Assembly: GCF_016808335.1 (NCBI RefSeq) | Contig: NC_053137.1 | Location: 9,350,506-9,414,505 of the forward strand | Origin: Panicum virgatum | Taxonomy: Eukaryota > Streptophyta > Magnoliopsida > Poales > Poaceae | Length of the DNA: 64,000 bases | Reading direction: 5' to 3' | Part shown: in pieces, positions 32,746-44,934 of the stretch | Layout: each line of letters begins with the position of its first letter | How positions within the stretch are numbered: position 1 is the stretch's first letter | The notes under the pieces: generated by a model | What the model saw: only the letters and a program-made list of their open reading frames with translations | Databases searched by the model: none | Told to the model about the DNA's origin: nothing | Position numbers and translations under genes: made by a program

Positions 32746-34157
32746 AAGAACAAAAAGTCAAGCATTCCGCATATCGCTGACATAGTGTTGAGTCAAGAAC
32801 AAGATGAATTTTACTGGAATCTCCATCCTTTTGGGCAGTTCAGTAAAATCTCATTATTTAGCCATGATTCATGCTGATGTCCCCAACTTGAATAAACGTC
32901 TATGAAAACTAAAAGCTCTATTAAAAGTCAAGATTTTTCTTTGCTATTTACGTAGAGGTATGGTGTTGACAAAAGATAATCTAATTAAGCGCAACTGAAA
33001 ATGTGACAAGAAGTGTTGCAGTGTTGCTTTTGCTCCAGGGACAAGACGATTTAACATATTTTCTTTGTTGTCATTTTGCACGTGCAGTATAAGCAAAGAA
33101 ATGAAACCGCTAGTCCTGCTAGGGGCGGCTACTACTTGTTGGTCGTTTTGACTTTGCAGGAATGATTTAGTTTTTGAAAGAAAAATTAACCCTTCTTCTT
33201 TGCATGTTATCTTTTCAGTTAACCATTGGCTTAGTTCATGGATTATACTACAAAATTCAGGATTTTTTTTTACCTGGACACATGGGCGGCGGTCTACTTA
33301 CTGATTGACAGTCATTAGCATCTCAGTTCATCACTTTTTTGTCGTTTCCATTTTAGGCTGTGTGCATCCTCGTAATGCAGAGGTCGGGAATGTTCAAGTT
33401 TTTTGTACTAATAAAGTTTTCGTTATGAAAAAAAGAAGAAGATACATACTTTGGTTTGCTGGCTACAGCAGAATCAGTTCTTACATATCTTCTGCTTAAA
33501 GATGATGAGAAGAAGAATAATAAGGTAGTGTCACCGAAGATTGCTTTGCTAGCACGCTCGTCAAAGGATGTATGCTAAATAGAAGCGCATCTTCTCTTCA
33601 TCATCCAGGGCCTTGGGGGGGGGGGGGGGGGGGGGGGGACCAATCGGAGCTTATCAGCGTGAGGAAATGAGGCGGGCCATCATGGCCGCGTTGGAGGCGA
33701 GGTGCGCGGCGTGCGACCGAGGAGGAAGGGGGTTGAGGCATCGAGCCGCAAAGGCGCCACGACCTCGTCGGAGACTCAGAGGGCTTTTTTCATTTTTATT
33801 TTTTTAAAAAATAAAATTTCAAAAATATATGTCGAATAGGGAAATTTTCAAAAATGGGTGCCTGTCGCCCATCCAGTTGGCGACAGGACCTAAATGTAAA
33901 AAAAATTTATATTTAGGTCCTGACGCCCAGGGCGCATTAAACACTGAACTTGTAAAATCGAAATAAAATCGTAGAAAAATCAGAAAAATACGAACTCAAC
34001 TGTTCTGGATTCTATGAAACAAGATCTACAACTTTTGTTACATAAATTTCTTTCATTTGACCAATGTATCTTGCTCTATTTTAAATACCAGTTTAATGCA
34101 CTTTTATTTAAATCTCAAGATCCATCCTTTGGATGCATGTCATCTTTGGCCAGAGTG
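32746..34157. other. Region where the NLR LRR exon would be expected; none found
   Basis: A 24-bp G-run lies at 33615-33638, and an unclassified AT-rich repeat at about 33800-34115 with a short cctgtcgccc / gacgcccagggcg pairing. The repeat begins about 40 bp beyond the NLR stop and probably truncated it. No LRR coding was recognised on either strand. A minus-strand scrap near 32810 (LPKRMEIPV) is too short to assign. Confidence 0.45.
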
Positions 34158-34706
34158 TCATCCTTCTTCCATCCTAAAGACAAGATTCTCCTCAATTGCC
34201 TTTGAGATGCTGATTTCACGCATGAGATCGTGGAGTTTGCAAGAGGAAATACCTTTCCTACTACCAGTTGGTTCTTTGACAGGTAGGATCATGCTTCGGT
34301 CAATGAGTTCCATGAAGTAGCTATCAGCTACTTCCCCGGTAGACTTGCCGCGCACCTCGCTTGAGTAACCCTCTGCACTCCACCGGTGCACCAAGCGTCT
34401 TCGGGTAATGCTGTAGTCTTCAGGAAAGACAGATAGATACAAGAAACAAGACTTGAGATGATATGGTAAACCATCATAACTTTTCATAAGGATAGTTTTG
34501 ATTATTCCAAGCTCTGGATTCATCTCCAATTCAGCACTAATATGCTCATTCAATTTTCTCCACTCCATGGGAGTCTTCGGTTGCTTTGCCAAGAAACCAC
34601 CTATGGTGACTATTGCAAGGGGAAGTCCACTGCACTTCTTCAGGATTGTTCTTGCCTCTTCAATCAGTGCGGGATGTTCATTCAAATCTATGGCTTCCTT
34701 AAATAC
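34158..34706 (-). CDS. NLR exon 3: ARC2, winged helix, MHD; premature end
   Basis: Acceptor ttgcag, then VFKEAIDLNEHPALIEEA, which completes the exon 2 NB-ARC. Motifs: CSGLPLAIVTIGGFLA, YDGLPYHLKSCFLYLS (RNBS-D), FPEDYSI, LVHRWSAEGY, and an MHD equivalent reading KLHDLM. TGA at 34160-34158 follows RMEEG. Just beyond, at about 34115, the sequence changes to an unrelated repeat, so the LRR appears to have been removed or displaced. Confidence 0.9.
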   Translation of the reverse strand, partial: VFKEAIDLNEHPALIEEARTILKKCSGLPLAIVTIGGFLAKQPKTPMEWRKLNEHISAELEMNPELGIIKTILMKSYDGLPYHLKSCFLYLSVFPEDYSITRRRLVHRWSAEGYSSEVRGKSTGEVADSYFMELIDRSMILPVKEPTGSRKGISSCKLHDLMREISISKAIEENLVFRMEEG

Positions 34707-37700
34707 CTGCAATTGGTTGAATCAAGATGCTTAAGTATTGTAATACTAAATGATGTATAAATAAAGTTCCTAATTTGTGTTGGAGTATATATATATAACC
34801 CTTTTTTACATATAGAATCTCGTGCACATATAATGAACCAGTGGTGCCCAACCGAAAAAAGGAAATTATATACGGTTATTGAATGCCCCACATGCTTTTT
34901 AGAGAGAGTTCAGCACCACAGCTTATTATGGCATCTCCAACACTGCCTAATCAGCTATCTATAATGGTGCTTACATCAACTTTTTGCTTAGGTGGCAAAG
35001 AGAGATAAAATTTGACTACTATAGTTAAAGCAAGGTTAATAATACGGCCAGCTGCTAGCTGCAAGGATTTTTGCAGCTTATCTCTCAGCCTACTCGTACA
35101 ATAGTTAGCTCTTCACCATTAATACATGGTCCACTTGTCTCTCTCACAAAGTTTCTTGGTTCTTGTGTTGAAGCCGGATGTAATTCTCTCTCTTCTCTAC
35201 TTTCTCCTCCACCTTAGTATTCAGCCTGCTTACAGCCTGTTATAACTTGTTCTTAGTAGCTAGACAATCTACTCACGACTTTTAAGACACATAGGGCGTG
35301 TTTGGTTGTTGGGCTAAAGCTAGCATGGCAAGAATACTTAGCCTAGGCAGATTTAGCCAGGGTAGTCCAATGCAAATAGGCTTGTGTTTGGTTTCTTGTA
35401 CTAGCTAAGCCTATGTTGGTTAGATCTTGTTTGATTGTCTTCCTTCCTCACAAGTACAGTCACCTCATCCATGCTTGGGTGAGCTTACGTCTGTCGCCTC
35501 TCACTTTAGGAATAAACACGGTAGAAATTCTTGAAAATAGATTCAATGAAGTCACATATGATACGTACCAAAAGGATCTCAAGGATAATATATTTATGTT
35601 GCAAAAATCAAAAGGTTGCTAATTTTCATTACAAGTTTACAACTAAAACATGGTAAAACCTAGCAACTTTTACATATTGCACACTAGAAATTTGCATTAC
35701 CAGTGAGATATCTTCCTTAATCCTGAGCATCATAGCGGTGAGCGCACCGTAGAAGAAAGTGAGGCGGAGCAGGTAGCAGCGGTTTTTGTTGATATGGAAG
35801 TGGAACTCGTAGAAAAACTTGGCCGCGCAACGGTAAGGGAAGGCGCGGAGAGTGGAGAGCGGGGGGTCGAGGAGGCCATTTGGGCCCGGGAGCGTGGGTG
35901 CCTTGGGGCATCGATGGAGACGTAGGGGCCGTCGGCTTCCAGCGGAGGCCGTAGCCATCGGTAGTGTGGACATGATGCCACAGTTGAGGAGGTAGAAGTC
36001 GCGGAACCTTGGCATGGCGGCAAAGGGCGAGGTGGGCGGGGAGGAGGAGGAAGATGAGGATGAAGGCGGCGGTGAGGAGGAAGAGGGGGCAGGAAGGCAG
36101 ATTTTGGTCGAGCTGTTTCACTGGATTCCATGTGAGAATAGATGTGGATTGTGGAGTGCGGGTGTTTTCGTGTTGCAAAGGTTGGCAGCAGTGGTAGAGT
36201 GGTTGACTCGGCCGGCAGGAAGGTGGTTACCGGTTGGGTGTTACCAACCGGTACCTTAGGCTCATCCATGGGTTACTTCAAAAGAAAAATATCTCCCTCT
36301 CAATCACAAGTGATGTGTAGGTGAGATGGTAAGGAAGTTACGCGCAAGGCAAGAGGTCGCGGGTTCTAATCCCAGCCACCGTGCCCGTATTTTTGGGGTG
36401 GATGGAGAGCCTTAGGCACCGGTTCATTTACCCGGTGCCGAAGATCGAGGCCTTTAGTCTCGGTTTCGGGGTACCTTTTCAAAAACCGGTACCTAAGGCC
36501 CTTACTAACCGGTACCTAAGGCCTCTTTTCTAGTAGTGGAACCTGCATTGCCGGAGCCTGGCTAGTCCCTAAACCAAGCATCCAAACCGACCCATACACA
36601 TTGGAGAGATTTGATTTGTTAGCATTTCGGTTTATTAGGATATGTGTTTGATACCTTGAATGTGAGGCACATGTATCATGGCCTATAAATAAAATGGCTA
36701 AATTCGAGCAATAGATTGAATTTGTTTTCCCCAAACTCTTTCTGTACCCTAGAGCCTTGCGGTTCAGGACCACACCCATACTTCTCATCATACGGTCTAA
36801 GCTACCCTCCGCCCGCCAATCGCCCACCTCCATGCCACCAGACCTGTTGATCCAGCTCCGATGACCAGTTCTATTGCAGTGCAAGGAGATAATGATCACG
36901 GTGCCACTATAGAATCTGCTGTCCCCATGTGTGTATCTTAAGCAAAAAAAAAAGGCTACAGGACAACAGGTTCAACTCGAGCGCAATGCTAGTCACAGCA
37001 TATCACTACGTCATAAAGCACTAATTAGTGACGGATCTAGACACACATTAGTGACGGCGGAACCCCACGTCACTAAATTTTCATTGTTGATGTGAATCAC
37101 ATCGGTGAAGCATAAAAGCCGTCACTAATGACACCAAAAAGGTGACGGGTCTAGACTATGCGTGTCACTAATGTAGTTGATCTGTGGTGGCTGCATGTTT
37201 ACCACCATCACTATTGACACCACAAAGATAACAGCTTTAGCCTATCTGTCAGACCTGGGGCCACAGGACTGCTCATAGGCATAGAATGTTCTGGAGGCGG
37301 GGGTAGTACCCGGACTACCCCTCGTTACCCTGTATCTACTCGTACTACAGTAGAACTAGCCTAAGTACAAGGAAACTACCCGACCCACTCGGAGTAGGAC
37401 TCTAAACGTACTCGGCTAGGACTTTCCATGTAACCCTACTCCCCAGACTATATAAGGGCGAACAAGGACCCCTCCAAAACAAAGAAATCCTACATGAAGC
37501 TCATGAAGGCACGTGCGGAAACCACGCCGCCTCACGCACGCTAGTTGGCAATGTCTTCATATTAGGATTCTACTGGCCAACAGCATTATCAGACGCAGAA
37601 CTACTCGTCAAAAGATGCCCAGGCTGTCAGTACTTCGCCAAACAAAATCACTTGCCTACTCACAACTTAATCACCATACCTCCATCCTAGCCCTTTGCCT

Positions 37701-40700
37701 ACTGGAGCCTTGACATGATAGGACCTCTTCCAACAGCGCCAGGAGGATTTACACACATATTGGTGGCAGTAGACAAGTTTACCAAATGGATTGAGGTCAA
37801 ACCAATTACAAAAATCTCATCAGATCGAGCAATCGAGTTCATCAGTGAAATACTCCACAGATTCGGTTTCCCCAACACGATCATAACCGACCTTGGATCA
37901 AACTTCACTTTGCAAGAATTCTGGGATTACTGCGAGAACTCCAGTATTGAGATCAAGTATGTATATGTTGCACACCCAAGAGCCAACGGCCAAGTGGAAC
38001 GCATCAACAGACTGATAATTGATGGCTTAAAGAAAAGAATCTTCGATTCTACAAGTAAGAAGGGAGGTAAATGGCTAGCAGAACTACCAATGGTAATCTG
38101 GGGGCTACGCACCCAACCTAGCAAGGCCATAGGTCAAACACCTTTCTTTCTGGTATACGGCTCCGAAGCAATACTACCGGCAGACATCATGTGGAAGTCA
38201 CCTCGACTAGAGATGTATGACTCAGCAGAAGCCGATGGAAGCCGACAGCTAGAACTGGACTCGCTCGATGAGATGAGATGCAATGCACTGCTACGATAAA
38301 CCCGATATCTCCTAAATATGAGAAGATATCACGATCGCAACAACCAGACAAGATCTTTCAACGTTGGAGATATGGTCCTCCGCAGAATCCAAGATGAGAT
38401 AGGCCTCCACAAACTCAACTCAAGATGGGAAGGACCTTTCATCGTCACCAACGTCACAAGACCAGGATCCTATCGACTGATCTACACGGACGGATTGGAA
38501 GTCCCCAACTCTTGGAACATCGATCATCTTCGGAAGTTCTACCCATAAGCTGTCAGAGGCAACCTCCCAGATTTCAAATTTCAATAAAGAAATATGGTCC
38601 TTTGGAGTTCAATTCAAGCACCCAAGACAGCTTCAGGAGTCGTAACTCCATCGGCTACCTTGAATACCAACCTTTCTTTGTTCACTCAAAGTCAAAGGCA
38701 CGACGAATCGAGTAGTCGGGGCTAAGGGACATGAGCCTTGCGGCCCTAGAGACAAGTTCTCTACCTTCTTCAGGAATCGTAATTCCATCAACTACCTCGA
38801 ATACCAACCTTTCTTTGTTTACTCAAAGTCAAATGCACGGCGAATCGAGTAGTCGAGGCTAACAGACATGAGCCTTGCGGCCCTAGAGACAAGTTCTCTA
38901 ACTTCTTCAGGAGTCGTAACTCCATACCTCGAATACCAACCTTTTTTTGTTTACTCAAAGTCAAAGGTACGGCAAATCGAGTAGTTGGGGGCTAAGGGAC
39001 ATGAGCCTTGCGGCCCTAGAGACAAGTTCTCTATTTTCTTCAGGAGTCGTAACTCCATCGGCTACTTCGAATACCAACCTTTCTTTGTTTACTCAAAGTC
39101 AAAGGCACGGTGAATCGAGTAATCGGGGCTAAGGGACATGAGCCTTGCGGCCCTAGAGATAAGTTCTCTACCCTCTTCAGGAGTCGTAACTCCATCGGCT
39201 ACCTCGAATACCAATCTTTCTTTGTTTACTCAAAGTCAAAGGCACGGCGAATCGAGTAGTCGGGGCTAAGGGACATGAGCCTTGCGGCCCTAGAGACAAG
39301 TTTTCTATCTTCTTCAGGAATCGTAATTCTATCGGCTACCTCGAATACCAACATTTCTTTGTTTACTCAAAGTCAAAGGCACGACGAATTGAGTAGTCGG
39401 GGCTAACGGACATGAGCCTTGCTGCCCTAGAGACAAGTTCTCTAACTTTTTCAGGAGTCATAACTCCATCGGCTATCTTGAATACCAACCTTTCTTTGTT
39501 TACTCAAAGTCAAAGGCACGGCGAATCGAGTAGTCGGGGCTAAGGGACATGAGCCTTGCAGCCCTAGAGACAAGTTCTCTACCTTCTTCGGGAGTCGTTA
39601 CTCCATCAGCTACTTCGAATACCAACCTTTCTTTGTTCACACAAAGTAAAAGGCAGAGCGAATCGAGTAGCTGGGGCTAAGAGACATGAGCTCCGCGGCC
39701 CTAAGGGACAAGTTCCCCATCCCACAAGAAGATTTTCTCGTCCATGAGACGGCGACTGATTCGACTACTTCGGTACTCGACCTTTGGATGGGACACGTTC
39801 TCCATCCCACAAGAGGATTTTCTCATCCATGAGACGACTGATTCGACTACCTCGGCACTCGATCTTCGGATGGGACAAGTTTCCTATCTCCCAGGAGGAA
39901 TTTTTCGTCCATGAGACGACGACTGATTCGACTACTTCGGTAATCAACCTTCAGAGGGACAAGTTCCCTATCTCCCAAGAGGATTTTCTCGTCCATGACA
40001 CAACAATTGATCAACTACTTCGGTACTCCCTATCTCTCAAGAAGATTTTTCTCGTCCATGAGATGACAATTGATCGACTACTTCGGTACTTGGCATTCGG
40101 AGGGACAAGTTCCCTATCTCCCAAGAGGATTTCCTCGTCCATGAGATGACAATTGATCGACTACTTTAGTACTCGACCTTCGGAGGGACAAGTTCCATAT
40201 CTCTCAAGAAGATTTTTCTCGTCCATGAGATGACAACTGATCGACTACTTTGGTACTCGACCTTCAGAGAGACAAGTTCCCTATCCATGAGCACTCGACC
40301 GCTGAAGAGACAAATTCTCTATTTTCCAAGAGGAATCATCATTCATTCAGGGAGATCAAAGGACACAAAGAACACCTCGGTTTGGGAACCTTAACCCTAA
40401 ATCGAGGGATTTCAAGTCAAGACTCGGGGGCTGCGAGACATGTGTCATAAATGGCAATTTTTTTTCAAAAACAGACCTGAAGACAGAAATGACCCTCAAT
40501 CTGATCCATCGGTTCAACCTAAGGCTTGGGGGCTACTCCATATGGAGCACGAGTATATTGCGCACCATATCAAAAGAAGAAATTCGGGGCTAGAGCACCT
40601 CATAGCCTCGATGCAGCCATGGAAGTACTCGGAAGACTACTCGAGGCGCTCAAAGGACTCCAAGCCTGATCAATGGATTCCAGAAGCACTCGAAAGCACT

Positions 40701-43700
40701 CGATGGACATCTTCAGAAGTACTCAATGCCTGCAGGACTCGATTACGAAGAGCTCGGGGGCTTGTCAGACCTGGGGCCACGGGACTGCTCATAGGCATAG
40801 AATGTTCTGGAGGCGGGGGTAGTACCCGGACTACCCCTCGTTACCCTGTATCTACTCGTACTGCAGTAGAACTAGCCTAAGTACAAGGAGACTACCCGAC
40901 CCACTCGGAGTAGGACTCTAAACGTACTCGGCTAGGACTTTCCATGCAACCCTGCTCTCCCAGACTATATAAGGGCGAGCAGGGACCCCTCCAAAGAATC
41001 GATCAATACCTGAGGGAATACAAACCACCACACAGGACGTAGGGTATTACACTCTGGCGGCTTAAACCTGTCTAAATTCTTGTGTTCCTTGCACCATCGC
41101 GTTCTGATCTCGGCGAGTCCCTACTCATAACCACTCTCCTCGGGATACCCCTCAGAGAATCCGACGGTAAAACACCGACACTATCCACTTTACTGATGTC
41201 ATGTATCAGTGACGTCTCTATGTTTATAAGTGTCACAGGTGACATCTATACTTGTGACGTGTCCTTTTAACCCCGTCCCAATTTTAATTTGTTATGCGCT
41301 TGTCGCCGACAACGGTGGAGCGCGTGGGGGCTAGCGGCCGGAGCGCGTCGGGGCTGGCGGTGGCGATGAGTGGTGGATGAGCGGGTGAATGAACTGGCCG
41401 GTGAATGATGGCTTATATTATAGCAAATAATTATAATGTAGCACATTGGTGACATGGGTATAACAATGCGTCACTATTATGTTCCATTATTAATGATGCA
41501 TCTCAAAGTTACCCATCTCCGATGATTTTGTTATTGTAAGTGTTGTATTTAGACCCATCTCTGATATGTTTGCACCAGGGCAAGACCATTCTATTGGTGA
41601 TGCGTCCGGTACAGCCCCGTCACTAATTTTAAATTAGTGACATATTTTGTTTTCACGTCACTAATTAGGTGTCTCCTTTAATCATTTGTTTTGTGTATTC
41701 CACTTTGTTGTCTCTAGTCTTTGGTCACACCCACCTCCGAGATCATTTTTTGTAGATTAGTTAGTGTTGCGCTTTTAATCTAAAAGTAATTAAGCAAATT
41801 GAGCAAGATGTATGATATAAATACCTTTTTGGTGAAGAGATCAAGAGCATCCCTATTTTCAAGAACCTCAAGCTTGTAAATGTCTTCTTGTTTTGGTGAA
41901 CAACACATTGCAATATTCTCTTCTCTTGTGGTGATTACGATCTTGCTCGCATTCTCCATTTTGGGGAGACTTTGTATTATTGTGTCCCATTCCGCAGCAG
42001 AAGACAAATCATCCAAAACTATTAGACACCTCTTTCTTTCCAAAAGCTTACCCAACTCTTCCTTTACATTTCTTGTGCCTGACCCAAAATCATTACTTCC
42101 CTTCATGTTAGAGGATTCTGCATCTAGCTGCATAAATAAGCTCTCAAGGACCTCCTTGAGAACAAACGGACGCAGGATTGTGATGCAAGCACGCTTCTCA
42201 AACAAACCACTTAGCTCTTGGCTTTGGTAGACCTCTTTAACTAGAGTTGTTTTCCCAAGACCTCCCATTCCCCAAACCGAGATCACTGTACATTGCTGGC
42301 CGTCTTGCTTTGAAATTAGATTGATAAGATCAGACTTCTCTTTCTCACGACCCACCAGTTGAGATTCCACCAAAGCACATGAGATCGTCCCAATACGAGT
42401 AAAGCTCTTTCTAACCATCTTCTCATTGTCGCCTACAAATTGATTCTCAAGAATCTCATCAGTCGGCATCGCAATGTTGCTAGCACCATGTGTGACTACA
42501 CTTGAGCCAGAGCCTGGCTTCATTAATGTGGTTGGACTCTGAAGAACCTGACACAAGTATACAATGTCATGTAGTCATGTAAATGTTTAGATGAGTTTTG
42601 TAACTCTTTATAAATATGAGAATCCCAGCAGACCATAGGATCTACACATAATCTATAGCAAGCTACTGATTCAATAACTCAAACATTTTAAAATTGAATA
42701 ACAAAGCAGGAAGAAAATTATGGCATGCACTTTAATTAATATCCCATACAATATTCCTTAATTTACAAACCAAGCACAAAATTTAAGGAGACCTATATAT
42801 CGCTGGCTACCTAAGGAAACTCTGATTTGATCCGTCATCTTGCTGGGAGGCATCTACCTCATCATGATCACAAGGAGAGGTCCAACGCCACAAATACCGA
42901 ACTGTTAAGACATAGTGGTATTCTAATTATCATTCTAAGGGATGAACTAATTAAGGTTTTTTGCATGGTTACTTTTGTAGAACCAAACCCAGTTTAACAT
43001 GTGCCGTTATGGAATGTTTATTTTGGCGTTATGGAATGTTTATTTTGGTTAAGCCACTACTACTAGAACTATAGATTGAAGGGCTTGGATTATTTTTTTT
43101 CTCTTGAATTATTGAGAAAAAAACTTTAGTTTTTTGTTCCATTATGGTAGACTTCATTCTTGTTCACATTGAAAAGCTTTCTCAAAACATTTTTTATGGT
43201 ATACTTCATCCTTTTTCACATTGAAAAGCTTACTCAAAACATTTCATGTGTGTGTGTGTGTGACTCAAGCGGATTTCCTTAGTAGTTCTCAATCGTTGTT
43301 ATGAATCATTGGTCCTTCATCTAATCGATCTTAGGTATTGCATGATATGGCGCAGTGGCTAGGCGAAACCTGACAAATTTTGGACTATAGAGATTAGATG
43401 CATGCCGAAGTGATGCATGCAATCCATACATGTTCCTATACTACTAACAATATGATGTAGATGCAAAACATCTTTCAGATCACAAGCTACCTAACCATCT
43501 CAATCAAACAAACAAGAAATGCAAATTATTAAGGCAAGCAATCGAGATCTTATTGCCTAAGATCATTCTTTTAAGCCCATGTTAGACATATGGTCCTATA
43601 TTTTATTTCTAAATTGAAACATGCATTCACATACAGATACACAACTACAGGAAATTATTTGGTGTGTATCAATCCAATTTTAATATTTGTTCTAGTCATC

Positions 43701-44846
43701 CATATATGAATAAAATATGCGAGAACTGTTTTACTTGGAATATTTTTCTAATATTTTGAATCTAGGTATTTGTAAATACAATTAGCTAAGTACTTTCCTA
43801 AAAAATATCTATGTATCACATTATTGTTTTACACCTTTTAACTATAAATTTTTCTAAGTAGATATTGGTATCCACAAACAAACAAAAGTTTAGAATCCTA
43901 TTTGACATGGAGCCCTTTCTATATGTTTAAATCCTAATAATTACAAAATTGAGACAAATAGCTAGAAAATTTGATATGGTTGCTGTCTTTAACATGGAAT
44001 CGTTTCTAGAGTTCGGATTGAAATTTGAATATCCTCCAACTTATCACAAATTCTTGACATTGTGGATAGGACTTGGTTGAACTTTTGACAAGTTGGCTAT
44101 CTACATCTTTCAAGTATTTAATTTGGAAACAAGAAAATCATATGTGTGCATATATGTCTTACTTCTTTCTTTGTAATTTCAATATTACATTGGGTTTTAT
44201 ATACATCATCACAAATAATTATCAAGGTACACATTAGAAATCATGCCGTATCTAAATGTGATGGGTTTCTTTATCCAAGGATTATGAATCAAAATTTCAT
44301 GTTCTTTTCAATGAACTTTAGTGCTCTTGATTTTTTTCGATTAGATGTTATCCGCACAAATATACTGTCAATTTTTGTCCTAATTGTATTTGACGTAAAT
44401 TTCTTGCAAACAATTTCATATCCAATAGACATCAATTTTCTATTTGGCATGAGTATTTTTCATGGAATCCTTAAAGCTGAACGTTTGTAGACAAAAATAG
44501 CAACATGCAGTTAACTTCTTAGAATTGTGTACCTGCAATGTTTATTTGAAAATTTTATATCCAAATTAATGTAAAACCATCTTGCTAGAATAAGATCTTT
44601 CAACGCGTTCAATATATATATGACGAGGCTAAAATGCAACAAGGTGCATTCTCTTTACAAAATGCACCCACCCAGCAATTGCAACCGTGAGACTACATCG
44701 ATTGCAACTAGGAGAGTAGACCAATTGCAACTGGATGGAACTGGTTGCAACTGGGCACGAACCAGTTGCAACTGGACCGACCCGGTTGCAACTCAAACTG
44801 ATCCAGTTGCAACTGAGAGGGTGCGTGCATTCTCTATACAAATGCA

Positions 44847-44934
<88 letters not shown>

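Larger units (their letters stand above)
37247..41180 (+). mobile_element. Internally deleted Ty3-type LTR retrotransposon
   Basis: Bounded by tgtcagacctggggccac and ...aacaccgaca, with a perfect 5-bp target duplication ctatc (37242-37246 and 41181-41185). The 3' LTR is 40763-41180 (418 bp), with a purine tract (agctcgggggct) before it. The 5' LTR is cut after 232 bp (37247-37478) and fused directly to the integrase region. The primer site, gag, protease and reverse transcriptase are missing. Two tandem arrays follow the integrase. Confidence 0.92.
37004..41671. mobile_element. CACTA-like non-autonomous element split by an LTR retrotransposon
   Basis: The left end is cactacgtcataaagcactaattagtgacgg. 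agtgacg / cgtcact motifs recur from 37004 to 37200 and again from 41200 to 41665, the latter ending in a degenerate ctaattaggtg. The two halves join precisely around the LTR element at 37247-41180. No transposase. The right terminus is inexact. Confidence 0.55.
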
